A stretch of DNA of 48,881 bases. It comes from Polyangiaceae bacterium. GTDB lineage: Bacteria; Myxococcota_A; Polyangia; Polyangiales; Polyangiaceae. Within the stretch, counting starts at the first letter, position 1; every line of letters starts with the position of its first letter. A program made the position numbers and the translations under genes. The stretch spans positions 1-48,881 of the forward strand of contig JAICQQ010000038.1 of NCBI GenBank assembly GCA_025937785.1, given 5' to 3'. Positions 17,348-25,620 of the stretch are shown here, piece by piece. The notes beneath the pieces are model-generated. The model searched no databases and was not told the origin of the DNA. It worked only from the letters and a program-made list of their open reading frames with translations.

Positions 17348-17803
17348 ATGACGGGCGAGCGCTCGGCGCGCCGGCGCCGCGTCACCGTGACCTTGCTGCT
17401 GGTTGCGCTGGGATGCTGCGCTGCGGCGCTGTATGCCGAGCGTCGTGCAGCGCGCCCCCAGAGCCAGGTCCAGGGTCAAGTCGTCAGCGCCCGAGCCTAC
17501 GAGATCAACGCACACTGGCACCGCGACGTCGAGTTTCGTTATCAGCGCGCCGGAGTCACGTACCAGGCTCGTGATTCGCGACTGTTACGCAGAAGCTTCA
17601 AGAATGAAGCCGAGGTCTTGGCGAGCGCGCCCGAACTGTCCCCGGGCAGCAAGGTTTTGGTCTACTACGACGAGAGTGCCCCCGGCGCCGCCACGCTGGA
17701 CCCGGGCCCCCGTAGCTTTCGCTTCTTCGCGGCGGCCGGAGTGCTGTGGTTCGGGCTCGCGTGCCTCTGGTTCGCTTACGATCGAACGCAGCATCGCGCC
17801 TGA
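17348..17803 (+). CDS. DUF3592-like membrane protein
   Basis: The 151-residue protein has an Arg-rich N-terminus, a membrane helix at about 11-30, a periplasmic domain and a second helix near 125-145. The middle domain holds GQVVSARAYE, then FRYQRAGVTYQ and LSPGSKVLVYYDESAPGAATLDPG. That last block is the typical end of DUF3592, a small beta domain between two helices. Its function is unknown in any organism to my knowledge. AGGA lies 9 nt before the ATG at 17348, while the longer frame from 17270 has no such support. Its stop is 7 bp from the convergent VWA lipoprotein. Confidence 0.8.
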   Translation: MTGERSARRRRVTVTLLLVALGCCAAALYAERRAARPQSQVQGQVVSARAYEINAHWHRDVEFRYQRAGVTYQARDSRLLRRSFKNEAEVLASAPELSPGSKVLVYYDESAPGAATLDPGPRSFRFFAAAGVLWFGLACLWFAYDRTQHRA

Positions 17804-17810
17804 TCCGAGG

Positions 17811-19418
17811 TCATTCGAGCACGTCACACTCGACGTCGATGCGAAGCGTCGGGGCCGCGGCGCTCCGGTAGGTCGCGCAGGCCTCTCCGGTGAGCTCGAG
17901 CAGCGTGCCCTGGTACAAGGTCCAGCCGTCCGCGTCGCCGTACGCCAACGGCTGGCCTGCTAGCTCGACCGACACCGCGGATTCCTCGCCTTCGCCCAGC
18001 GTACCGCCCTCGAGATCGAAGAAGCAACTCAGCAGAGCCGCTGCCTCGTTCGTCAGCGTCGCGCTCAGCGCCGCGCTGTCGCTGGGGTCGAGGGTGACGT
18101 AGCTCCCCGCGGGTGCGCCCATCACGTAGCTGCCGAGGCTCTGGCCTGCGCCACGCCCCAACGCCGAAAGCTTCGCGGCCCAGGTCGCGTCCGTGCGACA
18201 GGTGTTGTGGATGTTCGGGGAGTTCCCACGCACGGATAGGCCCCGGCCCGCGCGCGCGAACGTCCCCAGCCGAGCAGCGGTCGCGGCTCCGCCAGCAATG
18301 TTGAACACGCGCGTCTCGATCCCTTCGAGATACGCGCTCTGAAGTTCGTACACGAGCGCGTCGCTCGGGCACGCCGGCTCGGCATCGTCGCAGAAATCTG
18401 GGTCGCCGTCGGTGATCAAGAGCACGTAGACGTCGCCGGGCGAGGGATCGAGCGCGAGCTCCGCGCGCACGGCGGCCACGGCAGCCGCCGTTGGGGTTTC
18501 GCCCTTGACACCTTCCGGATCGGGAGGCTCGAGGGGATCGAGCACCGACGTGATCCCGGCCAGGTTGTCGAGCTTGACGCTCGTGGCAGCGGTAAGGTCG
18601 AGCGGACACGTCGAACCCGCCTGCCCCGTGAACGCCGCGAACCCGAAACGCATGCGCCCTTGCATGGCTGCCACGGTGTCCAGCAGGCCTTCTTTCACCG
18701 GATCCCAGAAGTCGTCATCCCCCATGCTCGAGGAGCGATCGAGCGCGAAGTATACCGTGTTGGGCCGCTGCTCGAAGCCGCAGCTCGAGGCACCTCCAGC
18801 ACCGCCCAGCGCACCGCCGGCGCCACCGAAGGCCTCCGTCCCGCCGCCACCGCCGCTTCCGTCACTAGCGCCGCCAGCGCTCGACGCGCTGCCGGTGGTG
18901 CTCGCTGCGCTGCCGGTGGTGCTCGCTGCGCCGCTGGTGGTGCTCGCTGCGCCGCTGGTGGTGCTCGCTGCGCCGCTGGTGGTGCTCGCGGTCGCGGTCG
19001 TACCGCCGCTCGCGCCCCCGACGGCTTGGTGGCTGGATCCGCCGCTACCTCCCGTGCCCTCGGCGCTGCTCGCGTCCCCGCCACCGCCCGTACCCGTCGC
19101 GCCCCCGCTGCCACCATCGCCACTGCTCGCTCCGGCACCGCCTGTCCCGCCGGTGCCGCCCACGCTGTCGCCCATGCCGGTCGCCGTGTTGGAGCTGGTA
19201 CTGCTAGTCGCCGGCCCCGTCGTGGCTGTGCTGTCAGGGCCCGTCACACTTGGCACCCCCAAGGTCGTGCCACCCGTCACCGGGTCCATCGGATCGAACA
19301 GCGCGCCGCCATCTCCCGACGCTCCACAGTTCAGCGCGACCCCAGCAGCCAGAACGACTGCGACGCGACCACCCCACCACCGCGCGCGACTTCGACGAGC
19401 AGTCCCTCGCTTCGACAC
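17811..19418 (-). CDS. von Willebrand factor A domain lipoprotein with Ser/Thr/Gly-rich linker
   Basis: An Arg-rich lead and hydrophobic segment end in VALNC, a lipobox-like site with Asn at -1, which is unusual. About 180 residues of Gly/Ser/Thr linker follow, including five TTSGAAS units. The VWA domain (about 222-440) begins VYFALDRSSSMGDDD; D227, S229 and S231 form the MIDAS metal site, and VYVLLITDGDPDFCDD supplies the later Asp. Paired cysteines suggest disulphides, so the domain is probably exposed. Likely roles are adhesion or surface assembly; no partner is recognisable. The GTG at 19418 best positions the signal peptide; a TTG at 19535 would add 39 odd residues. Confidence 0.8.
   Translation of the reverse strand: MSKRGTARRSRARWWGGRVAVVLAAGVALNCGASGDGGALFDPMDPVTGGTTLGVPSVTGPDSTATTGPATSSTSSNTATGMGDSVGGTGGTGGAGASSGDGGSGGATGTGGGGDASSAEGTGGSGGSSHQAVGGASGGTTATASTTSGAASTTSGAASTTSGAASTTGSAASTTGSASSAGGASDGSGGGGGTEAFGGAGGALGGAGGASSCGFEQRPNTVYFALDRSSSMGDDDFWDPVKEGLLDTVAAMQGRMRFGFAAFTGQAGSTCPLDLTAATSVKLDNLAGITSVLDPLEPPDPEGVKGETPTAAAVAAVRAELALDPSPGDVYVLLITDGDPDFCDDAEPACPSDALVYELQSAYLEGIETRVFNIAGGAATAARLGTFARAGRGLSVRGNSPNIHNTCRTDATWAAKLSALGRGAGQSLGSYVMGAPAGSYVTLDPSDSAALSATLTNEAAALLSCFFDLEGGTLGEGEESAVSVELAGQPLAYGDADGWTLYQGTLLELTGEACATYRSAAAPTLRIDVECDVLE
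18883..18987. repeat. Five 21-bp coding repeats
   Basis: Five head-to-tail 21-bp units encode TTSGAAS-type heptapeptides in the linker of the VWA lipoprotein. The last three units are identical. Confidence 0.9.
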
Positions 19419-19591
19419 AGGACCACGACTATACCGATCCAAATCCTGGGAAAGATAATAAAATAGCCGGTCAGGGCCGGGCGCAATCGACGTCGCTCGG
19501 TTGCTTTCAAGAGTGCAACAGGACCATTGCAACAACGCAGTGCGGCCGCGACGAGCGCCGCTCGTGGTGAAACGGGCTACCTACCCGCGAC

Positions 19592-20776
19592 TCACGGTTC
19601 GATACCAACCAGGTGCACCCGGGTTGCAGATTTCTCCGCGAGAGCATGTCCCGGCAGCCGGTCACCATCCGTGGCCCAATGAGCGCGAAACGCGTCCTGC
19701 AACACCAGCTCCGCAAGTTTCCCTTGAGGCGAGAATCCCCACTCCGGCTCTTGGGAGAGATCGTACGGATCGGAGAAGACACGCCACGCGAAGCCGCCCA
19801 CGAACCACGGTTTCGAGATGAATGCGCCCAAGAGCGCGCGGTACGCGTTGGCTTGGGCGATCTCGTCGGGCACGACGCCTGCGAGGTGCTCGGGCCACAG
19901 CCACGGCTCGAGCGCAGGATCGACGCGGGCCGTGTACCCGAACTCCGTGAACAGAATCGGGCGCTGCCAGGTGCGGGCTAGCTCTTCGAACTCCCCTGCG
20001 ATGCGCTGGCTGCTCTGCTCGAGCGTGCTCAATGGATCGCCGGCGGCTTTCGCCAGCGGAAAGAACGCGTTGACCCCGATCACGTCGAGCTCACCCCAGA
20101 TCACCGTGTCGTGGACGTCATCCCAGTTGGCGGCGTAGGTCAGGAGACCGGGGTACAGGCGCCGGACCTCTCGAATCACACCGGCGAAGCTCGGCGCGCG
20201 CTGCGTCGTGACCCAAGTCCTGAGCTCGACCCCCACGACCAGCATCTCGGCCGCGGTTTCACGGGCCACCCCCGCCCATTCAGTGACGAAACGCAGGTAG
20301 CCCGCCGCCCAGCTCTCCCACGCCGCGTCGTCGCCGGGATCGATGAGGCCGCGCCACTCGCCGTTCTCGACCCACAAATGCGGCACCAACATTACCTTCA
20401 ACCCGGCGGCGTGCGCCTGGCGGATCGCCGCGATCACTCGCCTCCGGTTCGAACGGAACGGCGCCTCGTAAGTCAGAGAAACTCCGCTCGGCGCGAGGTC
20501 GTAGACCCTACCGAACGGCGTGATGCTGACCCAATTCGCGCCGAACCGACGGGCGTCCTGCATCGCCAGCGCGCACGCCTCCGAGCCGTAGCCTCGATCG
20601 GGGTGAAAGGCGCTCTCGATCGGCCCCACCGTAAGTCCGCGCACGGCGCCCAGCTCAGCGTCTCGCCAAGCTTCGGGCCCTGGCCCGAGCAGAGCGCCGT
20701 CCGCCTGCACAGCGCTTGCGTCCGCGGCGATCGTCAGGGCCAAGCAAAAGGCCGAAAGTTCAACGCGTTTCGGCAT
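19592..20776 (-). CDS. GH113-like glycoside hydrolase (TIM barrel), secreted
   Basis: The 394-residue protein has a signal peptide (MPKRVELSAFCLAL, cleavage near DASA). A TIM barrel follows, resembling GH113 beta-mannanases: GANWVSITPFGRVYD, then HAAGLKVMLVPHLWVENGEW. E184 in VVGVELRTW is the likely acid/base, and E278 in PILFTEFGYT the likely nucleophile. GVPDEIAQANAYRALL-type spacing and an aromatic GGFAWRVFSDP end fit the family. The ATG at 20776 lies within the last codons of the HAD gene, so translation is coupled (17-bp overlap). Substrate is uncertain: mannan or other beta-glycans. No carbohydrate-binding module is present. Confidence 0.8.
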   Translation of the reverse strand: MPKRVELSAFCLALTIAADASAVQADGALLGPGPEAWRDAELGAVRGLTVGPIESAFHPDRGYGSEACALAMQDARRFGANWVSITPFGRVYDLAPSGVSLTYEAPFRSNRRRVIAAIRQAHAAGLKVMLVPHLWVENGEWRGLIDPGDDAAWESWAAGYLRFVTEWAGVARETAAEMLVVGVELRTWVTTQRAPSFAGVIREVRRLYPGLLTYAANWDDVHDTVIWGELDVIGVNAFFPLAKAAGDPLSTLEQSSQRIAGEFEELARTWQRPILFTEFGYTARVDPALEPWLWPEHLAGVVPDEIAQANAYRALLGAFISKPWFVGGFAWRVFSDPYDLSQEPEWGFSPQGKLAELVLQDAFRAHWATDGDRLPGHALAEKSATRVHLVGIEP

Positions 20777-21452
20777 AGAGCTTGTCAAACACGGCAGCGT
20801 CGATGCCCCCGAGATCGGGAACCACCAGGTCAGCGCCGGAAGCTTCGAGCTTGTCCAGCGGGTAGCTGTGCCCGACTGCGATGCAACAGAGCCCAGCGGC
20901 TTTTGCGGCGGCGATGCCAGCGAGCGAATCTTCGATGACGACCGCTTCACGTTGCGCGTCGCCACGCCCGTGTGCGGCGAGCCATGTGAGCGCCAGGCGG
21001 TACCCCTCCGGATCGGGCTTGCTCGCCGAGGTGTCTTCGGCGGCCACCACGTGCGTCACGCAGTCCGCGACCTCGAGGTGCGCCAGGCCCAACCGGATTT
21101 CGTCCCGCAAGGCACCGGACACCACCAGCACCGGCCCCCGCAGAGCTCGCTCGCGAACCAGCGCGGAGGCGCGTGGAAAACTCTTCAGTTCGCGTTCGGC
21201 GCGAGCCAGGTACAGCGGACGCTTGGCGCGAATCAGCTCTTCGACGAGCTCCGGCGGCGCGGCTCGCCCAGCATCTTCGAGCATGGCCGCGAACCCTTCG
21301 CGATCGTCGAAACCGATGTAGCGATCCCAGTAGTCGGCGTCCGTCACTGCAATGCCCAGCGGCCGCAGCGCATCGCGGAACGCCTCGAGGTGAACCGCCT
21401 CGTCATCGACGAGAACTCCGTTGAAGTCGAAGAGGGTAACTGTGAAGGACAT
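20760..21452 (-). CDS. HAD-family hydrolase with Asn in place of the second catalytic Asp
   Basis: The 230-residue protein is a subfamily I HAD hydrolase resembling phosphoglycolate phosphatase or beta-phosphoglucomutase. Motif I is LFDFNGVLVDDE: D9 is the nucleophile, but the usual acid/base Asp two residues later is Asn11. Motif II is VVSGALRDEI, motif III SKPDPEGYRLAL, and motif IV VIEDSLAGI, all intact. The Asn may lower phosphatase turnover or mark a different reaction. The frame is open upstream to 21833, but the ATG at 21452 immediately precedes motif I. It overlaps the GH113-like gene and would be transcribed with it, suggesting sugar-phosphate metabolism. Confidence 0.85.
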   Translation of the reverse strand: MSFTVTLFDFNGVLVDDEAVHLEAFRDALRPLGIAVTDADYWDRYIGFDDREGFAAMLEDAGRAAPPELVEELIRAKRPLYLARAERELKSFPRASALVRERALRGPVLVVSGALRDEIRLGLAHLEVADCVTHVVAAEDTSASKPDPEGYRLALTWLAAHGRGDAQREAVVIEDSLAGIAAAKAAGLCCIAVGHSYPLDKLEASGADLVVPDLGGIDAAVFDKLYAETR

Positions 21453-21543
21453 CGGTTCTCGGTGCTCGGAGGTGCGAGGGAAAGGTCGTCGCGCGTTGCC
21501 ATACCACGACTCCGCCATGCTCTCGGAAGAGCCTCGAGGCCGG

Positions 21544-21572
21544 TTCACCAATAAGTGCTGTAAATATAAGAT
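21544..21572 (+). promoter_or_regulatory. Candidate sigma-70 promoter for infA
   Basis: TTCACC (21544-21549), a 17-nt spacer, and TAAGAT (21567-21572) in an unusually AT-rich patch of a GC-rich intergenic region. It would leave a leader of about 120 nt before infA. Confidence 0.45.
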
Positions 21573-21698
21573 GTTATGGGATCGCTCCCGAGCTGCTCGC
21601 CGAACAACTTCCGTGGGGTCGGCCGGGGCCCGACGGCCTTGCGCTTCGGGACTCCTTATGTCAGCTTCCGCCTGGCTCGAGGATAGGTGTAACCACGT

Positions 21699-21920
21699 AT
21701 GAGTAAAGGCGACCTTTTGGAGATGGAGGGTGTCATTCAGGACGCTCTCGGCGGCGGCCAGTACAACATCAGGGTCGACCAAGGTGGCGCCATCGTACGA
21801 GCGCAGCTGTCTGGGCGCATGCGGCGCCACCACATCCGAGTTCTGCCGGGCGATCGCGTGCGGGTCGCGGTTTCGCCGTACGACCTGTCACACGGCCTGA
21901 TCGTCTACCGAGGCAAGTAG
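21699..21920 (+). CDS. infA: Translation initiation factor IF-1
   Basis: IF-1 binds the 30S A site during initiation. The 73-residue OB-fold protein has the family blocks MEGVIQDALGGGQYNIR, LSGRMRRHHIRVLPGDRV and VSPYDLSHGLIVYR. It is slightly divergent: Gln/Tyr replace the common Phe/Val positions, and a short insertion enriches Gly. Myxobacteria often carry more than one infA copy, so this may be a secondary version. The preceding leader is long (about 245 bp of intergenic sequence with a plausible promoter). A lipoprotein gene follows after 26 bp, probably in the same transcript. Confidence 0.95.
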   Translation: MSKGDLLEMEGVIQDALGGGQYNIRVDQGGAIVRAQLSGRMRRHHIRVLPGDRVRVAVSPYDLSHGLIVYRGK

Positions 21921-21946
21921 CCGCGGTTCTCCCGACCGGGCGCGGC

Positions 21947-22939
21947 GTGCGGGCGAAGCGAGGGGCGCTGCTCGGTTGCTTGTTGGCGCTGGCGTCGTGC
22001 GATCGCGACGAAGCGCCCACCACTGGAGCGTCTGCACGCGCACCCGCGCCGGCCGCACCGGCGCCGCCACCACCCGCAGCGAGCGCCCTGCCGTACGACA
22101 CCCCACGGCTGCTCTTCCTCCCGGACGCTGGAGATCTGGCTCCCACCGAAGCCCCGTTTCCGGAGCTGATGCCGCCTACTCCGCTACTCGGACGCTGCCC
22201 CGCGGAAATGGTGGAGATCAGCCACAGCTTTTGCATCGATCGCTACGAGACCTCCCTGCGGGACGCCGCCCAGCACCGAACCCTATCGCCTTACTACCAC
22301 CCCGAGCAGACGCAGCTCCGCGCCACGCACCAGCGCTGGCTGTCAGCGGCCGCGCGCTCGTCCACACGATTGGGCCGCTCGCTCCAGGTGCCCGCCCCCC
22401 CCGCCTTCCAGCTCGAGGGGCCGTTCGACGTGCGCGCGACCTCCGAGCGCGGCGTCACTCCCAGCGGCTACCTGAACCTCGAACGAGCCACACGGTCCTG
22501 CAAGAATGCGGGCAAGCGACTGTGCACCCGCGACGAATGGGTGCTCGCTTGCCGCGGCCAGCAGGGGCGCAAATTCCCCTACGGAGACAGCTACGAGCCT
22601 GGCCGCTGCAACGTATTCCGCGAGGCGCATCCAGCGGCGCTCTTGCACGGGGACGCCAGCATTCACCACCTCGATCCGAGGTTGAACCTCACCGAAGAGC
22701 GCGGCCGGCCCCTGCTGCGCCGAACCGGTGAGACCTCCACCTGTCGGAGCGAATGGGGCAACGACGCCGTCTACGACATGGTGGGGAACCTCGACGAGTG
22801 GATCGACGACCCTGACGGGACCTTCGTCGGTGGGTTCTTCTCGCGCGCCACGAAGGAGGGCTGCGACGCGGCGATCCAATCGCACCCGGCGGAGTACTAC
22901 GATTACAGCCTAGGCACGCGCTGCTGCACCACCCCTTGA
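21947..22939 (+). CDS. FGE-sulfatase (SUMF1-type) domain lipoprotein
   Basis: The 330-residue product starts at a GTG and has a signal peptide with lipobox LASC, then an Ala/Pro-rich linker. A formylglycine-generating-enzyme-like domain follows: FCIDRYETS, GYLNLERATRSCKNAGKRLC, CTRDEWVLACRG, YDMVGNLDEWIDD and GTRCCTTP. These match the fold rather than the enzyme; most bacterial lipoprotein members bind ligands or partners and are not true sulfatase activators. No sulfatase is nearby. Many cysteines (C183, C190, C199 region, final pair) suggest disulphides in the envelope. It follows infA by 26 bp. Confidence 0.82.
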   Translation: MRAKRGALLGCLLALASCDRDEAPTTGASARAPAPAAPAPPPPAASALPYDTPRLLFLPDAGDLAPTEAPFPELMPPTPLLGRCPAEMVEISHSFCIDRYETSLRDAAQHRTLSPYYHPEQTQLRATHQRWLSAAARSSTRLGRSLQVPAPPAFQLEGPFDVRATSERGVTPSGYLNLERATRSCKNAGKRLCTRDEWVLACRGQQGRKFPYGDSYEPGRCNVFREAHPAALLHGDASIHHLDPRLNLTEERGRPLLRRTGETSTCRSEWGNDAVYDMVGNLDEWIDDPDGTFVGGFFSRATKEGCDAAIQSHPAEYYDYSLGTRCCTTP

Positions 22940-22958
22940 CGACCTTATAGAAGTCGTC
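22938..22958 (+). terminator. Weak hairpin after the FGE-like gene
   Basis: GACGAC (22938-22943) pairs with GTCGTC (22953-22958) across a 9-nt loop, starting inside the stop codon. No T-tract follows, so an intrinsic terminator is doubtful. TTGACA a little downstream (22975) has no good -10. Confidence 0.25.
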
Positions 22959-23174
22959 CGCGTTCTACAGCGTGTTGACAGTTTCGAACAACACCGCCGG
23001 ACGTTTTACGCCTCCGCGTGCTTCGCGGCGACGTTCAGAAAACACGAAGAAATACTGAACGCGCGCCAAGTGGAAAATATGTCCACACGCTCTAGCGCCG
23101 AACGCGCCAAGTCCGCCCGAAAACTTAAGGCAGAAATGTAGGCGGTTGTACGTGGGCGCCCTACAATTTGCTTC

Positions 23175-23585
23175 GTGACTGGTTCTCGGTTTCGACACAC
23201 CCACCGCCGCCCCTTCGCCCGCGCCTTGCTGCTCGCGAGCGGGCTCTGGGCATTGGCCTGCAACCACCCGGTACAACGGACCTTGGAGGGACGCTGGATG
23301 GGCGAGTCCGTCGAAAACTTCGACGACGAGGTCGCGGCCGCAGCGAACGGATGGGCCCGCGGTACTAGCCTGGAGTTCGCGGGCAACGAGCTTACGGTCG
23401 CCATCCCCGCCGAAGAGCCACGCACGGCACACTACAAGGTCGTCAGCGTTCACCAGAAGAACGTGCGCCTCGGAGTCGCGAAGAACGACGGCAAACAAGA
23501 AGACCTGCGCATCGTGCTGGATGACGAGCGCAGCTTGCGTTGGATGCTGGACGACAATCGCTCGGTCGTGATGCGACGCCAGTAG
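23175..23585 (+). CDS. Small lipoprotein, function unknown
   Basis: The 136-residue product starts at a GTG and has an Arg-rich n-region, a hydrophobic core and the lipobox ALAC near residue 29. The mature part is one small beta-rich domain: EGRWMGESVENF, SLEFAGNELTVAIP, AHYKVVSVHQKNVRLGV, and a final DDERSLRWML. The spacing recalls lipocalin-like or 'binding of a small ligand' beta domains, but no family can be named. It lies 1 bp from the convergent FecR-like gene. About 235 bp of non-coding sequence precede it, with a TACAAT box at 23162 but no matching -35. Confidence 0.75.
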   Translation: MTGSRFRHTHRRPFARALLLASGLWALACNHPVQRTLEGRWMGESVENFDDEVAAAANGWARGTSLEFAGNELTVAIPAEEPRTAHYKVVSVHQKNVRLGVAKNDGKQEDLRIVLDDERSLRWMLDDNRSVVMRRQ

Positions 23586-23586
23586 C

Positions 23587-24678
23587 TCAGCGTTCGATTT
23601 CCAGGTCGCGAATCACCAGCGCTCCCACCTCTGACTGCGAGAAGCGCACGTCGTCGAACCAGCGGTCGACGCACGCATGCATCGCGGGAGCCAACGGTGG
23701 AACGAAGCGATACTCGTCGAGCGTACCGTCGGCATCCACCTTCAACGTCACGCGAGTATGCAGCGACAGTTTCACCGAGCCGGTGTGGGCGGCGTGTTCG
23801 CGCAGACAAGCGCGCAGACCGTCTTCGGTGGCTGCCAACCCACGTTCGACGCTTTCGAACGTAGGTTCCTTCGGAAGGGACAGCTCGGCGCTGGCGTCCA
23901 GCTCTTCGACCACGGAGGCTGTCGGCGGCAGCGCTCCTGCATCCACCACTGACACGTTACCGCGACGCTGATGATGCACGCCGGCGCGAGCACCCGTCGC
24001 AGCGAAACGCGCCGACGCGGGCGCTCTGAGCAGTGTGGTGGGCTCTTGCCCGACTCTGCCGACCGAGACCACGCCCTCGCTGACGCGCACCAACGCGTCG
24101 TCTCCCTCGCGCGTGACGGAGAAGACGGTGCCATGGACGGCCACCCGGAGGCCGCCGACCTCGACCACGAAGCTCTCGGGCGCGGCGCTGGGGACCACCT
24201 CGGCCTGCAGTGTGCCAGCCTGTAGCTGGATCACGACCGCGGGATGCAGCGCTTTCACTTCGGCGCTGCTGCCACGGGTGAGCAACCATTCAGCGAGGCC
24301 TGGTTGCTTCACGCTGGTGCCCGCCGCACCCGCCACGAAACGGCGGCCTTCGGTGAGGGTGTCGCTGTCGACCGTCGCGGCATTGGTCAGCGTGCCAGAG
24401 TCGACTGCGAGCACGGGCACGTCTGCGCTAGGCTGGGGTGCCGGCTCACGCACGCTCATGACCAGCAGCATCACGGCCGCAGCCAGCGCCACGCCTGCGG
24501 CGACACCCACGCCAAGCCAGTGCCCGCGACGCACGGGCGGACGTACCGGGTCGCGATCGAGGCGCGCCAAGAGCCGCGACTCGACCAACTTCCAGTCTAG
24601 CTCGTCGGGCGCGTTCCGCTTCACCTCGGCCAGGGTGCGCGCGTAAACGCTGTCCCGTTCGGGCGACTTGCGCGTCAT
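23587..24678 (-). CDS. FecR-domain anti-sigma-like membrane protein
   Basis: The 363-residue protein has a cytoplasmic N-terminus (about 1-50), one membrane helix (about 53-73) and a FecR domain. The FecR part includes TRGSSAEVKALHPAVVIQL and VEVGGLRVAVHGTVFSV. After a linker, a C-terminal region from about 300 carries TRVTLKVDADGTLDEYRFV and ACVDRWFDDVRF. This resembles the small C-terminal domain seen on AgmX-type envelope proteins. Its ATG overlaps the sigma-factor stop by 4 bp (ATGA), so the two are translated together. It probably restrains the sigma factor at the membrane. No TonB-dependent FecA receptor is nearby, unlike iron-citrate systems. Confidence 0.85.
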   Translation of the reverse strand: MTRKSPERDSVYARTLAEVKRNAPDELDWKLVESRLLARLDRDPVRPPVRRGHWLGVGVAAGVALAAAVMLLVMSVREPAPQPSADVPVLAVDSGTLTNAATVDSDTLTEGRRFVAGAAGTSVKQPGLAEWLLTRGSSAEVKALHPAVVIQLQAGTLQAEVVPSAAPESFVVEVGGLRVAVHGTVFSVTREGDDALVRVSEGVVSVGRVGQEPTTLLRAPASARFAATGARAGVHHQRRGNVSVVDAGALPPTASVVEELDASAELSLPKEPTFESVERGLAATEDGLRACLREHAAHTGSVKLSLHTRVTLKVDADGTLDEYRFVPPLAPAMHACVDRWFDDVRFSQSEVGALVIRDLEIER

Positions 24679-25289
24679 ACCGGCCTCCGCGAGATCTGCG
24701 CGGCGAGCGCCTCGCGCCCTTCGACTTCGTACGAAATGCTCGAGAGCTCGGGTTCGTCAGCGAGAAATTGCAGCACCTCACGGCGCGCGTAGAACAGCCT
24801 GGTGCGCACGGTGAGCACTGGGGCCCCCACCAACGCCGCAATTTCAGAGGGGGCAAGCCCCTCGATCTCGTGCAGCACGAAGACGGTCCGCTTCTTTTCG
24901 CTCAGGCGATCGAGCAAGTGATAGAACGCCTTCACACGTGCGTCGCGGGCCACGAGTTCGTCGGGCAGCGGTTTGCCGTCGACCATTGGCGGCGCCTCGG
25001 CTTCGACCGCGAACCTGGGACGGCTGCGGGCGGAGCGGCGATGCATGAGCACGACGTTGACGGTGACGCGGTAGAGCCAGGTCGAGAACCGGGCCGTGCC
25101 CTTGAACGCCGCAACGCTCCGGTGAACCTGCAAGAACACCTCTTGCACCATGTCTTCCAAGTCGGCGCTCGGCCCGAGCATACGGTGAACCAAGCGCACC
25201 ACGTCCTCACGGTGCCGGCGAAACAGCTGGATGAAAGCCGCGCGGTCGCCCTCTCTGCATCGCCGGACGAGTTCCTCGTCGTCGTCCAC
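24675..25289 (-). CDS. ECF-family RNA polymerase sigma factor
   Basis: This is a 204-residue group IV sigma factor. Region 2 runs from ELVRRCREGDRAAFIQLF to the promoter-melting stretch FSTWLYRVTVNVVLM, with DLEDMVQEVFLQVHRS between. Region 4 is SEKKRTVFVLHEIEGL then SEIAALVGAPVLTVRTRLF, the -35-reading helix-turn-helix. The frame continues upstream to 25466 without similarity; the GTG at 25289 starts right at region 2, and another GTG at 25310 is possible. It is coupled by ATGA overlap to the FecR-like gene, its likely anti-sigma. It could drive the sigma-E-like sites elsewhere in this window, but that is speculation. Confidence 0.9.
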   Translation of the reverse strand: MDDDEELVRRCREGDRAAFIQLFRRHREDVVRLVHRMLGPSADLEDMVQEVFLQVHRSVAAFKGTARFSTWLYRVTVNVVLMHRRSARSRPRFAVEAEAPPMVDGKPLPDELVARDARVKAFYHLLDRLSEKKRTVFVLHEIEGLAPSEIAALVGAPVLTVRTRLFYARREVLQFLADEPELSSISYEVEGREALAAQISRRPV

Positions 25290-25620
25290 GCTGCCGAGTT
25301 TAGCGCGCACGCTCGCGCTCGGCTCGTGTGATACGATCCTAGGCGCCGACGACTCGAAGCGTGGCAAAGTCCCACGCGGGGAACGCCGGTATCGTGGGGA
25401 GCTCGCGAGCTTCAGAGCGGCGCCCGCGGGGTCGTGGTTCGTACCAGAAACGTGAACTTCGAGCACCTAGCCGTTGGATGCACGTCGTGGGTGTGGCGTT
25501 CAAGCCTCGGCCACGGCCGACTGTACTGCTAGCGCCGCGGAAGATGTCGGTGTGCGTGATCGACGCACCCGACACCGCGCGCAGGGGCAGCGCCCCCCAG
25601 CTCGTCAAGTCAGACTTCGC
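25290..25620. other. Intergenic region, no gene seen
   Basis: About 330 bp between the sigma gene and the small basic protein gene, both on the minus strand. It should hold the sigma-gene promoter. I see only weak candidates and no convincing hairpin. Frames in this stretch (for example 25339-25608) show no family features. Confidence 0.5.

Noticed and set aside
18883-18987. Possible CRISPR array
   Set aside because: The units are contiguous 21-bp coding repeats with no spacers.
22975-22980. TTGACA as a promoter -35 for the small lipoprotein
   Set aside because: No acceptable -10 at 16-18 nt, and it lies about 195 bp upstream of the start.
25290-25466. N-terminal extension of the ECF sigma factor
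   Set aside because: The added residues show no similarity to sigma region 1 or 2; GTG at 25289 fits family length.
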